A DNA stretch of 64,000 nucleotides from positions 682,001 to 746,000 of the forward strand of contig NZ_RCHV01000002.1 of assembly GCF_003665095.1 (NCBI RefSeq), in the 5' to 3' direction. Below are positions 26,708 through 35,270 of this stretch, piece after piece. The stretch's first letter is position 1, and each line of letters starts with the position of its first letter. Origin of the DNA: Streptomyces sp. Z26. Its GTDB lineage: Bacteria > Actinomycetota > Actinomycetes > Streptomycetales > Streptomycetaceae. The notes beneath the pieces are model-generated. The model ran no database searches, had not been told where the DNA came from, and worked only from the letters and a program-made list of their open reading frames with translations. The position numbers were made by a program, and so were the translations under genes.

Positions 26708-26728
26708 CCCACGGGCAAGAGGATGCGG

Positions 26729-27064
26729 TCAGGCGCGGGTCGCGTACCGCACGAAGTGCGACCAGCCGACGCCCGGCGTCGAGAGGTGCGGGCGCGAGAC
26801 GTCCTTCGAGTCCCGCACGCACACGACGGCCTCCGTCACCGCCACCTCGACGCAATCGCCACCCTCGTTGCTGCTGTAGCTGCTCTTCGACCACAGCGGA
26901 GCGGCTACGGCAACCTCCACGCAGGCGCCGCCTTCATTGCTGCTGTAGCTGCTTTTGAACCACACCGGAGCGGCGACGGCCACCTCCACGCACTCTCCGC
27001 CTTCGTCTCCGCTGTAACTGCTCTTGAACCAGTCGAGTCGTAGGGACCGTTCCAGGCTCGGCAT
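26729..27064 (-). CDS. DUF397 protein with three tandem N-terminal modules
   Basis: 111 residues. The DUF397 opening unit (W-x-KSSYS, EGG, CVEVAV) is repeated three times, at about residues 12-31, 35-54 and 58-77, and only the last copy continues into the usual second half (VCVRDSKDVSRPHLSTPGV, WSHFV). Ordinary members have one copy in 60-70 residues. DUF397 proteins are small cytoplasmic partners of XRE-DUF5753 regulators in Streptomyces, with toxin/antitoxin-like or antagonist roles reported for some. It follows a single-module paralog 83 bp upstream, probably by duplication. Confidence 0.9.
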   Translation of the reverse strand: MPSLERSLRLDWFKSSYSGDEGGECVEVAVAAPVWFKSSYSSNEGGACVEVAVAAPLWSKSSYSSNEGGDCVEVAVTEAVVCVRDSKDVSRPHLSTPGVGWSHFVRYATRA

Positions 27065-27147
27065 ACGGGTCTCCTCCACGTCGGTCTCCGACCAGGACAG
27101 CTTTACCCTCCCCAGCATCGCGGGGAGGGAAGCCCGAGCAGGACAGA

Positions 27148-27354
27148 TCAACCGCCCGCCGCGTATCGCACGAAGTGCGACCAACTCACGCCCGGCGTCG
27201 ACAGGTGCGAACGCGACACATCCTTCGAGTCACGCACACACACCCCATAGTCCGTGGCCGCCACCTCAACGCACTCGCCGCCCTCACCACCGCTGTAGCT
27301 GCTCTTGAACCACACAAGTTCGGCGCTGATCCCTGCGGCTGCCTCGCCTGTCAT
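27148..27354 (-). CDS. DUF397 domain protein
   Basis: 68 residues of standard length: VWFKSSYSGGEGGECVEVAA, VCVRDSKDVSRSHLSTPGV and WSHFVRYA. Its ATG overlaps the TGA of the XRE regulator by four bases, so the two are translationally coupled. The strict XRE-DUF397 pairing is typical of Streptomyces; the DUF397 product is thought to modulate the DNA-binding partner. Confidence 0.92.
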   Translation of the reverse strand: MTGEAAAGISAELVWFKSSYSGGEGGECVEVAATDYGVCVRDSKDVSRSHLSTPGVSWSHFVRYAAGG

Positions 27355-28199
27355 CGTTCCCCCAACAGTCTGTCGATCAAGGCGGCCGAATCACTCGGCG
27401 TGAGTGCCTGACCGCGGATGCTCCCGTAACGTTCGGCCAGCATACGGACCTCCGCCTGCTCTGTGATCAGGCGACTGATCCCCTGCACCTCCAGGTATCC
27501 CACCTGCGGCTTACCGTTCGGCGTCAGCAGGGTGAAAGGCCCGTCCACACCCGCGTTTTCCTCACAAGCCAACGGCAGCACCTGAACCGTGATGCAACGA
27601 AGTCGGCTCATTTTGAGCAGATGTTTCAACTGACCGCGTTGTGACTCCTGCCCGCCGATCGCCCGTCGTAGTACCGATTCATCGATGACGGCCGTCACAA
27701 GCGGCGAAGGCCAGCGAGTGAGGATCTCCTGACGGACCAACCTCGCGGTGACCCGCTGCTCGATGGTCTCCCCGTCCAGCAGCGGCCGCCGTACGGCGAA
27801 GGTGACGCGAGCGTATTCCTCGGTCTGAAGGAGCCCAGGCACGGTGACAGTGCTGAAGAAACTGATCGCATCGGCCTCGCGCTCCAGGCCGGCGTAGTCG
27901 CGGAACCAGGCCGGGTGCTTCACCCGGGCCTTCGCCTTCGCCCGTTCCACGTCCTCCTTGGCGGCGCTCAACAGGCCGCCCGCGTCCAGGAGTTCGTCCA
28001 CCGCGTCGAGCAGTTCGGGTTGCGCCACGCGGCGGCCCCGTTCCACCGACGAGATCAGGTTCTCGCCGTACCCCAGCCGGTCGCCCAGTTCGCGCTGGGT
28101 GAGTCCGGCCCGTTCCCTGAGCAGTTTGATCTGTCGTCCCAGCGCGCGGAACAAATCCACCGCGCCGTCACCCGCGTCCTCGTCCATCGGGTCAGCCAT
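27351..28199 (-). CDS. XRE-family regulator with DUF5753 domain
   Basis: 282 residues from the ATG at 28199. The helix-turn-helix is at about residues 20-75 (IKLLRERAGLTQRELGDRLG, then YGENLISSVERGRR). The rest is a DUF5753 effector domain with the recognisable FFSTVTVPGLLQTEEYAR and YLEVQGISRLITEQAEVRML blocks. Such proteins (WhiJ-like) regulate development-related genes in Streptomyces and work with DUF397 and HATPase partners. Here both partners are adjacent: DUF397 downstream, the HATPase divergent at 28352. Confidence 0.93.
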   Translation of the reverse strand: MADPMDEDAGDGAVDLFRALGRQIKLLRERAGLTQRELGDRLGYGENLISSVERGRRVAQPELLDAVDELLDAGGLLSAAKEDVERAKAKARVKHPAWFRDYAGLEREADAISFFSTVTVPGLLQTEEYARVTFAVRRPLLDGETIEQRVTARLVRQEILTRWPSPLVTAVIDESVLRRAIGGQESQRGQLKHLLKMSRLRCITVQVLPLACEENAGVDGPFTLLTPNGKPQVGYLEVQGISRLITEQAEVRMLAERYGSIRGQALTPSDSAALIDRLLGER

Positions 28200-28351
28200 G
28201 CGTGTCACCGCACCGTTCTGATCGCCGCCCGTCCACCTCCGCACGGTCACGGCCGTCCACCGGTACACACGCCCGATGAGAGGCGGACGGTAGCGCTGCG
28301 TACCGGAGTCGTCGCTGTTCAGCGTACGTCCCCCCGGTCAGGGTTTGTGAC

Positions 28352-28801
28352 GTGACTCACGAACTGACCACTCCCCCGGGTACGGCGGCCCGCCCGCGCC
28401 GCTTCACCATGCTGCTGTCGTCCACCCGCCGCGGCGCGCATCTCGCGCGGCTGCTCGCGGTCGACCAACTGCGCGGCTGGCACGCCCCGTCGGGCATCCG
28501 CGAGCCCGCCGAGGTGATCGTGTCCGAACTCGCCGCCAACGCCGCCCTGCACGGCGTGCTGCCGGGGCGCGGCTTCCGGCTCACGCTGCTGCTGTCGCCC
28601 GGAGGCGACCGGCTGCGGATCGAGGTCACCGACGGCTGCGGGGAACGCCGCCCGCCCGAGGTCGTGCCGCCTCAACCGCCGGGTGACGACGCCGAGTCCG
28701 GTCGTGGGCTGATCCTGGTGGACGCGTTGGCCGAGCGGTGGGGCACGGAGGCGTACGCCCCGTCCGGGAAGACGGTCTGGGCGGAGGTCACCGAACGGTG
28801 A
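28352..28801 (+). CDS. ATP-binding protein, RsbW/anti-sigma-like HATPase
   Basis: 149 residues from a GTG. GHKL-type ATPase motifs are present: an N box in IVSELAANAALHGVLPGRGF, IEVTDGCGERRP as the G1 box, and GRGLILVDALAERWG as the G2 box. This compact form has no transmembrane or receiver domain and belongs to the many free RsbW-like proteins of Streptomyces, which bind sigma or anti-anti-sigma factors. It is divergent from the XRE-DUF5753 gene. Confidence 0.9.
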   Translation: MTHELTTPPGTAARPRRFTMLLSSTRRGAHLARLLAVDQLRGWHAPSGIREPAEVIVSELAANAALHGVLPGRGFRLTLLLSPGGDRLRIEVTDGCGERRPPEVVPPQPPGDDAESGRGLILVDALAERWGTEAYAPSGKTVWAEVTER

Positions 28802-28968
28802 GGCGGGCCAACGGCGCCCGGCGCCAGGACGATTCGAGGCTGCTCGAATGCTCGGCCCGCCCGCGTGCCGCGTCGCTAGCTTCGAGGGGTCCGGCGCGGT
28901 CCGGCGCGTTCGGACGCGGACATCTCCGTCGAGCACCATTCGTCGAACACACAAGGGGGAACTCCTCG

Positions 28969-29325
28969 ATGAGACCTGCCAGCCGATTCCTGTCCCGCGC
29001 GGCCGTGGCCGCCGCGCTCGCCTTCGCCGCCGTCACCGGCAGCGCGACCACGTCGTCAGCGGCCACCGCGGGGGACGTGGGCGCCACCGAGTGGAAGACG
29101 TACTGCGGGGACGGGAAGGCGTGCCTGTACATCTCCTCCGAGCGCGTCTGGAACCTGCCGTCGTGCGGCGTCAACCACGTCAACTCCTACTTCGAGTACG
29201 CCAAGGCCCACGGCAACGGCTTCCGCATCTACTACACCAACGGGCTCACCGACACCGTCGCCCGGGACAGCGAACGCACGCTGGACGGCCTGAGCCTGGC
29301 CTGGAAGGTCGAGGTCTACTGCTGA
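28969..29325 (+). CDS. small secreted protein of unknown function
   Basis: 118 residues. Residues 1-33 are a Sec signal peptide (SRFLSRAAVAAALAFAAVTG, then SSAATA). The mature part of about 85 residues contains four Cys (YCGDGKACLY, PSCG, VYC at the very end), likely forming two disulfides. Repeated Tyr/Asn residues (VNHVNSYFEYAK, IYYTNGLTDTVA) give it the look of a compact beta protein such as a peptidase-inhibitor-like or spore-surface protein. No family named with confidence. AAGGGGGA precedes the ATG. Confidence 0.8.
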   Translation: MRPASRFLSRAAVAAALAFAAVTGSATTSSAATAGDVGATEWKTYCGDGKACLYISSERVWNLPSCGVNHVNSYFEYAKAHGNGFRIYYTNGLTDTVARDSERTLDGLSLAWKVEVYC

Positions 29326-29353
29326 CCCCTCACGGGCCGTCAGGAGCGTGCAA

Positions 29354-30427
29354 CTACCCCGCCGGGCCCCCGGGTTCCGGCGGGGTGGGGCCGAGCAGGG
29401 CGGTCGCCCTCGCCGTACGGGAATAGTGCACGAGCCGTCCGTGTCGCTCGCGCCGTACGAGGTCGGCCGCCAGCAGCCGCGACAGGTGGTACGAGACGGA
29501 GCCCGGCGTCAGATGGTGGAGCAGCGCCAACTCCGTTGTCGTACGGCGCTGTTCGAGGCTCTTGAGCAGCGCGAGGCGGGTGACGCCGAGGACCGGGGCG
29601 ACGTGCGGGGCGGCGTACGGGGTGGTGCCGCCCGGCCATGGCGTGGCGACGGGTACGACGACCTGCCCGGCGTCCCGCTGAAGCGGGGCGTGGAGGGCGA
29701 CGCGGCGCAGGAAGCGGGAGGGTACGAGCGTCAGGGGGCCCGTACCCGCCACCCGTCCCTCCGTCGGGGCCGCCACGTCCAGCGCGTCGTCGCGCCAGGT
29801 GAACGACGAGTGGAGCGACCCGAGCGCCGTGCCGAAGCCCTCCCGCGCGGCCGAACGCGCCTGCCGCTCCACGTACTCCGCGCATCCGGCGGCGACGGCG
29901 GGCCAGTGGTCCGCGAGGGCCACGACCCACAACTGGTGCAGTTCACGGGCCAGTTGCTCGCGTACGTCCGCCTCGCCCCGTTCCATTCGGGCGCGCAGGG
30001 CGTGCCCGGCGCCGCCCGGCGCACTCCCCAACTGACCCTCCGGGAGCCAGGGGCAGCGGCGTCTGCGGGCCTCGCCCCCGGTGAGGAACGCCGTGAGCTG
30101 GTCACCGACCTCGGTCGGGTCCGTGGTGGCGACGCGGTGCAGCTGTTCGTCGGCGGTGGGCGCGAACGTCTCGGGGCGGGGGGTCAGCAACTCCGGCAGG
30201 TAGACGGTGAGTCCGCGGCACACGGCCGCCAGCAGCGGCGTACGGCCGGACGCCAACAGCGCGCGCGTGGCGGCCACTTCGGGCGTACGGCCCGCACCAC
30301 GCGCACGGCCCGTACGGTCGCCGGACTGCTCGGCCACGGCGAGGAGGAGCGCCGCCGACTCCCCGACGGGCGAGAGGGCCCAGCGCGTCCGCGCGAGCCG
30401 TGCGGCAGGCATGTCGATACGGATCAT
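29354..30427 (-). CDS. ArsR/winged-helix transcriptional regulator
   Basis: 357 residues. The C-terminal ~75 residues are an ArsR-like winged helix (LGVTRLALLKSLEQRRTTTE, then LALLHHLTPGSVSYHLSRLL and RRERHGRLVHYSRT). The 270 residues before it form the large Trp/Ala-rich actinobacterial domain found in stand-alone helix-turn-helix proteins of this type; its ligand is unknown. The ATG at 30427 starts MIRIDMPAARLARTRWALSP, the usual opening of this family. It is converging with the small secreted protein gene. Confidence 0.88.
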   Translation of the reverse strand: MIRIDMPAARLARTRWALSPVGESAALLLAVAEQSGDRTGRARGAGRTPEVAATRALLASGRTPLLAAVCRGLTVYLPELLTPRPETFAPTADEQLHRVATTDPTEVGDQLTAFLTGGEARRRRCPWLPEGQLGSAPGGAGHALRARMERGEADVREQLARELHQLWVVALADHWPAVAAGCAEYVERQARSAAREGFGTALGSLHSSFTWRDDALDVAAPTEGRVAGTGPLTLVPSRFLRRVALHAPLQRDAGQVVVPVATPWPGGTTPYAAPHVAPVLGVTRLALLKSLEQRRTTTELALLHHLTPGSVSYHLSRLLAADLVRRERHGRLVHYSRTARATALLGPTPPEPGGPAG

Positions 30428-30538
30428 TCCGTCCCCCCGGACCCGTTCCCCGTCGTGCCCGGTTCCTACCCCGCCCGGGGGCGGGCGTACGCACGCGGCC
30501 CGCGCCCCGGACCGCCGCGCGCCCCCGCACACGACGAC

Positions 30539-30578
30539 GCCCCCGCCGTCGGCCCTCGGAGAGGACAACGGCGGGGGC
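30539..30578 (-). terminator. hairpin after the PQQ-type sugar dehydrogenase gene
   Basis: A perfect 11-bp stem GCCCCCGCCGT / ACGGCGGGGGC with an 18-base loop, 17 bp beyond the stop at 30595. Confidence 0.65.
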
Positions 30579-30594
30579 GGGAGCGTGTGGCGCG

Positions 30595-31758
30595 TTACGC
30601 CGCCGGGTCGATGCGGGAGATCGTGCCGCCGATGTCCAGCACGTACAGCTCCTTGTCCGGGCCCTGCGCGAACGAGACGACCTCGCCGCCGTTGACCCCG
30701 AGGTCGCTCTCGCCGACCACCTTGCCGTCCTCCATCTGGAGGGCGCGGACGGTGCCGTCGCAGTAGTCGCTGAAGAGGTACTGGCCCTTGAGGTCGGGCA
30801 GCTTCTCACCCCGGTAGACGAACCCGCCGGTCACGGAGCAGGCCAGGTCGTCGCGGCCGTACTCGTGCATCGGCGGCACGTGGTTCTCCGGCTCGGTGCC
30901 CTCGCGGAAGACGTGGTTGCCCTCCATCTGGTTCCAGCCGTAGTTCTCGCCGCCCTTGCTGTCGGCGGGCTGGCGGTCGATCTCCTCCCAGGCGCTCTGG
31001 CCGACGTCACCGATGTAGAGGTCGCCGTTCTCCGCGTCGAAGGAGAAGCGCCACGGGTTGCGGAGGCCGTACGACCAGATCTCGCCGCGCGCGCCCTCCT
31101 GGCCGACGAACGGGTTGTCGTCCGGGATCTTGTACGGCTCCTCGCCACCGCCCGCCGGGTCGATCCGCAGGATCTTGCCGAGGAGCGTGTCGAGCTTCTG
31201 GCCGTTGCCGTCCGGGTCGCCCCCGGAGCCGCCGTCGCCCAGCGCGATGTAGAGCATGCCGTCGGGGCCGAACGCGATCTGGCCGCCGTTGTGGTTGTCG
31301 TACGGCTGCTCCTGCGTGAGGACCGTACGGCGGCTGTCCTCGTTGAGCTTGCCGTCCTCGACGGCGAACTCGTCGAGGGTGCTGGTGCCCTCCAGGTCGG
31401 TGAACATGATGTAGAAGTGCGCGAAGTCCTTGTCGAACGCGACGCCCAGCAGGCCGCGTTCGCCGTCGATGGTCGTCTCGTCGGTGATGTCGAGGACCGG
31501 CTCACCGAGGCCGTCGGGGCCCAGGACCCGTACGCGGCCGGGGCGTTCGGCGATCCACACGCTGTCGCCGGGGCCGGCGGTGCCGGCGGCCGGGTTCTCC
31601 GCCTGCCCGACCTCCTTGAGGGCGACCGCGGCGGCGGCCTTCTGCTGCGAGTTGGCGGGGCCGTCGGCGGGTTCGTTCGCGGACGCGTTGGCGAACGCGA
31701 GTCCCGCGACGACGCAGAGCGTGCCGATGATCGCCGAGCTTCTGGTGCGGACCTTCAC
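30595..31758 (-). CDS. secreted PQQ-dependent sugar dehydrogenase
   Basis: 387 residues from a GTG with AGGAGG just upstream. Signal peptide at residues 1-29 (RTRSSAIIGTLCVVAGLAFA). The six-bladed propeller of the soluble glucose/sorbosone dehydrogenase family is indicated by SVWIAERPGRVRVLGPDG, GLLGVAFDKDF, DNHNGGQIAFGPDGMLYIAL, GDGGSGGDP (calcium loop), SYGLRNPWRFSFD and GENYGWNQMEG. These enzymes oxidise aldoses outside the cell; several actinobacterial relatives have no proven PQQ use. The upstream region carries a DasR-like site and another palindrome. Confidence 0.9.
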   Translation of the reverse strand: MKVRTRSSAIIGTLCVVAGLAFANASANEPADGPANSQQKAAAAVALKEVGQAENPAAGTAGPGDSVWIAERPGRVRVLGPDGLGEPVLDITDETTIDGERGLLGVAFDKDFAHFYIMFTDLEGTSTLDEFAVEDGKLNEDSRRTVLTQEQPYDNHNGGQIAFGPDGMLYIALGDGGSGGDPDGNGQKLDTLLGKILRIDPAGGGEEPYKIPDDNPFVGQEGARGEIWSYGLRNPWRFSFDAENGDLYIGDVGQSAWEEIDRQPADSKGGENYGWNQMEGNHVFREGTEPENHVPPMHEYGRDDLACSVTGGFVYRGEKLPDLKGQYLFSDYCDGTVRALQMEDGKVVGESDLGVNGGEVVSFAQGPDKELYVLDIGGTISRIDPAA

Positions 31759-31860
31759 CGTGAACCTCCTGGAGGCGGCGGTCGAGGAGTTCACCCGGCT
31801 GCTGGGGACAGAGTGGTGTGGGCGTCGCCCGTCGCCAGCACGCAACCAGGGTGGGGGGAT

Positions 31861-31875
31861 CGTGCCACTGGCACG
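31861..31875. promoter_or_regulatory. CGTGCCACTGGCACG palindrome
   Basis: A perfect 7+1+7 inverted repeat about 105 bp upstream of the sugar dehydrogenase start, 26 bp from the DasR-like element. Possible operator for a second sugar regulator. Confidence 0.4.
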
Positions 31876-31901
31876 GGTGAGCATACTGGCGCGGCCGGTC
31901 T

Positions 31902-31913
31902 TGGTGTAGACCA
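31902..31913. promoter_or_regulatory. DasR-like (HutC-type) operator
   Basis: TGGTGTAGACCA, flanked as TCTTGGTGTAGACCAAAG, differs by one base from the TGGTCTAGACCA core of DasR-responsive elements and keeps the GT-n-TA-n-AC of HutC-type sites. It lies 144 bp upstream of the sugar dehydrogenase start and just beyond the end of the ABC operon. DasR represses N-acetylglucosamine and chitin genes in Streptomyces, so GlcNAc-linked control is suggested. Confidence 0.55.
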
Positions 31914-31956
31914 AAGACGTACCCAATAGCCGTACGCCCGCGGGGCCCTGCCCCGG

Positions 31957-32778
31957 CTACTCCTTCGTCGCGCCCGTCAACATGCCCTCGATGAAGCGCC
32001 GTTGCAGCAGCACGTACACGAGGACCACCGGCAGCGCGATCAGCACCGAGGCCGCCGCGAGCAGCGCGGTGTCCGAGCTGTGCTGGCCCTGGAAGAACGC
32101 GAGGCCCAGCGGCACGGTGCGGTGCGCCTCGTCGCTGACCATCACCAGCGCGAGCAGGAACTCGTTCCACGTCCACATGAAGACGATGACGACCATCGTG
32201 GAGAGCGCGGGCCGCCCCATCGGCAGCAGCACCCGCCACAGCACCGTCCAGCTCGACGCGCCGTCGATCCGGGCGGCCTCGACGACGGCGCGGGGGCTGT
32301 TGCGGAAGTACGTACGCATCCAGAAGACGCCGAACGCGAGGGACTGCGCGGTCTGCGGGAGGATCAACCCCCAGTAGGTGTCGGTGAGTTCCCAGTGCCG
32401 CAGGTCGAAGTAGAGGGGGACGAGGACCGCTTCCTGGGGCAGGGTGAGCCCGAGGACGAAGAGGTAGAACAGCAGCTCGGAGCCGGGGAAGCGCATCGCG
32501 CCGAGCCCGTACGCGGCGAGCGTCGCGAGCACCGTGGTGACCGTGACGACGGCGGCGGCGACGAGCAGCGAGTTGGTGAGGTAGCTGCCGAAGTGGCCGC
32601 GGGTCCACGCCTCGCTGAAATTGCCCCAGTTGAGGCCGGAGGGCAGCGAGAAGCCGGTGTCCAGGGACGAGCGTTCACCGAACGCCGACGACAGGATGCC
32701 GACGACGGGCGTCAGGGAGATGACGGTGAACAGGCCGAGGATCGCGTACGTGAGGGTGCGCTCGGTGCGGCTGATCAT
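31957..32778 (-). CDS. carbohydrate ABC transporter permease, MalG type
   Basis: 273 residues, six membrane segments. The EAA loop for ATPase contact is VVEAARIDGASSWTVLWRVL (about residue 165) followed by PMGRPALSTM. N-terminus and end (EGMLTGATKE) are typical of the MalG/LacG inner-membrane subunit of CUT1 sugar importers. ATG overlaps the stop of the MalF-type permease by four bases. No ATPase gene is linked; a shared MsiK-type ATPase elsewhere is usual in Streptomyces. Confidence 0.93.
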   Translation of the reverse strand: MISRTERTLTYAILGLFTVISLTPVVGILSSAFGERSSLDTGFSLPSGLNWGNFSEAWTRGHFGSYLTNSLLVAAAVVTVTTVLATLAAYGLGAMRFPGSELLFYLFVLGLTLPQEAVLVPLYFDLRHWELTDTYWGLILPQTAQSLAFGVFWMRTYFRNSPRAVVEAARIDGASSWTVLWRVLLPMGRPALSTMVVIVFMWTWNEFLLALVMVSDEAHRTVPLGLAFFQGQHSSDTALLAAASVLIALPVVLVYVLLQRRFIEGMLTGATKE

Positions 32779-33728
32779 GACGTACGGCCCTCCACCAGCC
32801 GGGCGACCACCACGGTCAGGCCGAAGATCAACGCGGTGAGCGCGACGCCCATCGCGGCGGCGGACCCGACCTCGTTCACCTCGAACGCGCGCCGGTACAC
32901 CTCGAAGGCGGGCACCGACGTGGCGTTGCCGGGGCCGCCGCTGGTGGTGATGTAGATCAGGTCGAAGTTGCGCAGCCCGGCGACGATGGTGAGGGTCAGC
33001 GCCACGGCGATCTCACCGCGCAGACCGGGCAGCGTCACGGTGAGGAACTCCCGTACGGCGCCCGCCCCGTCGATCCGCGCCGCCTCGTACAGCTCGCGCG
33101 GGATGCGCTGCGCGCCCGCCAGGAACAGCACCAGGCACAGCCCGGTCTCCACCCAGGTGCCGACGACGCCGACGGCGGGCAGCGCCCAGGTGTAGTCACC
33201 GAGCCAGGAGCGGGCGAGGCCGCCCGCTCCGACGGCGCGCAGCACGTCGTTCAGCAGCCCGTCGGGCGCGAGGATCGAGCGCCAGGCGACACCGACGACG
33301 ACCATCGCGAGGACCTGCGGCAGGAAGAGGACCGTACGGAAGAACGTCATGCCGCGCACCCGGAAGCGCGACAGTGCCGCCGCCAGCAGCAGGCCGAGGG
33401 CGACGGGCAGCACGGCGTAGAAGAACAGCAGCACGAGCGCGTGCGCGAACGGGGCGCGCAGCGCCGGATCGGTGGCCAGCTCACGGTAGTTGTCGAACCC
33501 GGCCCAGCTGGCGGCCGTCAGGCCGTCCCAGTCGAGGAACGACAGCCAGACGGTCTGGCCCAGCGGGACCAGCAGAAAGAGGGCGTAGAGGACGAGCGCG
33601 GGCAGCACGTACAGCAGGCCGACCGCGCGCGGCTCACCGGGGGCGCGGCGGCGGTGGTGGGCGGCGTACGCGCGGAGGGCGGCGCGGGCGGAGGGGCGGG
33701 CGCGCTCCTTGGCGGGCGGCGCGGTCAC
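32775..33728 (-). CDS. carbohydrate ABC transporter permease, MalF/UgpA type
   Basis: 317 residues with six membrane segments after a basic 45-residue N-terminus (RAYAAHHRRRAPGEPRAVG). The EAA loop is LYEAARIDGAGAVREFLTVT with LPGLRGEIAV. It forms the channel with the MalG-type partner downstream. Start and stop codons overlap both neighbours by four bases, so binding protein, MalF and MalG are produced together. Substrate not readable. Confidence 0.93.
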   Translation of the reverse strand: MTAPPAKERARPSARAALRAYAAHHRRRAPGEPRAVGLLYVLPALVLYALFLLVPLGQTVWLSFLDWDGLTAASWAGFDNYRELATDPALRAPFAHALVLLFFYAVLPVALGLLLAAALSRFRVRGMTFFRTVLFLPQVLAMVVVGVAWRSILAPDGLLNDVLRAVGAGGLARSWLGDYTWALPAVGVVGTWVETGLCLVLFLAGAQRIPRELYEAARIDGAGAVREFLTVTLPGLRGEIAVALTLTIVAGLRNFDLIYITTSGGPGNATSVPAFEVYRRAFEVNEVGSAAAMGVALTALIFGLTVVVARLVEGRTS

Positions 33729-35245
33729 CGGTCCGTGCCCCCGTCCGCGCTCTCCTTCTCCTCACCCTGCTCGGCGCGGAACGCCGCGTACTCGTCCTGC
33801 ATCTTCGACCGCAGCCTCTCCGGCGAGAGGCTGCCCTCGATGACGCCCTGGAGGTCGGCGGAGAGGGTGTCGAAGAGGGTGGGCGTGGTGTAGTCGAGGT
33901 ACGGGATCATGCCGTCGTCCTCGTTCAACCGCTCCCAGGCGCGCACCATCTGCCCGTCCGGGCTGTCCTTCGGCACCCGGTCGGCGGCCTTGCCGGGGAC
34001 GGCGGGGAGCACGCCCTCGCCGGTCATCACGTCGGCGGCGTGGGCGTCGGTGAGGTGCTCCAGGTAGGCGGCGGCGACGTCCGGGTGCCGGGACTTGGAG
34101 GTCACGGCCCAGGCCAGGCCCTGGCCGCCGGTGGTGCGCAGCGGGCCGTCGGCCTGGGCGGGCGGGGGCGGCATGAAGCCGAGCTTCCCGCCCATCTGCT
34201 TCTTCAGGTCGGCGAGTTGCCAGGTGCCGGTGACGAGGAACGCGCCGTCGCCGCCCGCGAACTTCTTCGCCGCGTCGTCGTACCCGGTGCCGTTCGCGCC
34301 GTCCGGCAGGTAACCCTGGTCGGCCCAGTCCGCGAGCGTACGGGCGGCCCGCTCCGTGGCCTCGTTGTCGAAGCCGCCGCCCTTGCCGAGGATGGTGTCG
34401 CGGATCTGCGCGGGGCTGTCGGCGGCCTGGTCCTGGAGCACGCCGAAGGTGTGGATGGCCGGGTACTTGTCGAGGTTGCCGAACTGGACGGGGAGTTCGC
34501 CCGCCTTCTTCAGTTTCGGCAGGGCGTCGGTGAACTCGGCCCAGGTGCGCGGGAGTTCGACACCGGCGTCGTCGAGGACGTCCTTGTTGTAGTACACGCC
34601 GATGTACTCGCCGGTTTGGGACAGGCCGTAGAGGCGGCCCGTGCCGAAGTTCCGGCCGTCCGCGGAGACGCGGTTGAGGTCGAGGAGGGTGTTGGGGTAG
34701 CGGCTGTTCCAGCCGTACAGGCCCGCGTAGTCGTCCAGCGGCGTGAGCATCCCGGCCTTCGCGAAGGCCACCATGTCGGCGTAGCCCTGGTTGGCCTGGA
34801 CGACGTCGGGCGGGGTGTTGCCGGAGAGGGCCAGCTTCAGCGTCGTCTTGAGGTCGGAGAAGCTACGGGCGACGCGCTTGATCCGCACGTTCGGGTACTT
34901 CTCCTGGAACTCCTCGTTCAACTGCTCGATCTCGGCGTTCTGGCCGCCGCGCACCTCCTGGTCCCAGACCGTCAGCGTCACCTTCCCCGCCTTCGCCGGG
35001 TCGGGCACGGCCGTGGCGCCGCCCCCGCCGGCGGGCCCCGCGCCGGAGCCGTCGGTGCCGGGGACGCAGGCGGCGCCGAGGAGGGCGGTGCCGAGTGCGA
35101 GGGCGACGGCGGCGACCGTACGGGAGCGGGCGGTACGGGGTGAACGGGCGTGGACCGTACGGGCCGAACGGGCCCCGGGCGTACGGGAGTCGGGCGTACG
35201 GAACGGGCGGCGCCCGGCCGCCCCCTCCTCGCGGCGGAAGCTCAT
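33725..35245 (-). CDS. sugar ABC transporter solute-binding lipoprotein
   Basis: 506 residues from the ATG at 35245 with GAGAGGAG upstream. A long Arg-rich leader, then a hydrophobic segment and lipobox ALLGAAC at about residue 55; the Cys becomes the lipid anchor. The body matches CUT1 binding proteins: VTLTVWDQEVRGGQNAEIEQ, DVVQANQGYADMVAFAKAG, FAGGDGAFLVTGTWQLADL and ILGKGGGFDNEA. It follows the PfkB kinase gene by 25 bp, so the imported sugar is probably phosphorylated by that kinase. Confidence 0.92.
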   Translation of the reverse strand: MSFRREEGAAGRRPFRTPDSRTPGARSARTVHARSPRTARSRTVAAVALALGTALLGAACVPGTDGSGAGPAGGGGATAVPDPAKAGKVTLTVWDQEVRGGQNAEIEQLNEEFQEKYPNVRIKRVARSFSDLKTTLKLALSGNTPPDVVQANQGYADMVAFAKAGMLTPLDDYAGLYGWNSRYPNTLLDLNRVSADGRNFGTGRLYGLSQTGEYIGVYYNKDVLDDAGVELPRTWAEFTDALPKLKKAGELPVQFGNLDKYPAIHTFGVLQDQAADSPAQIRDTILGKGGGFDNEATERAARTLADWADQGYLPDGANGTGYDDAAKKFAGGDGAFLVTGTWQLADLKKQMGGKLGFMPPPPAQADGPLRTTGGQGLAWAVTSKSRHPDVAAAYLEHLTDAHAADVMTGEGVLPAVPGKAADRVPKDSPDGQMVRAWERLNEDDGMIPYLDYTTPTLFDTLSADLQGVIEGSLSPERLRSKMQDEYAAFRAEQGEEKESADGGTDR

Positions 35246-35270
35246 CCTCAGCAACTCCTCTCGGCACCCG

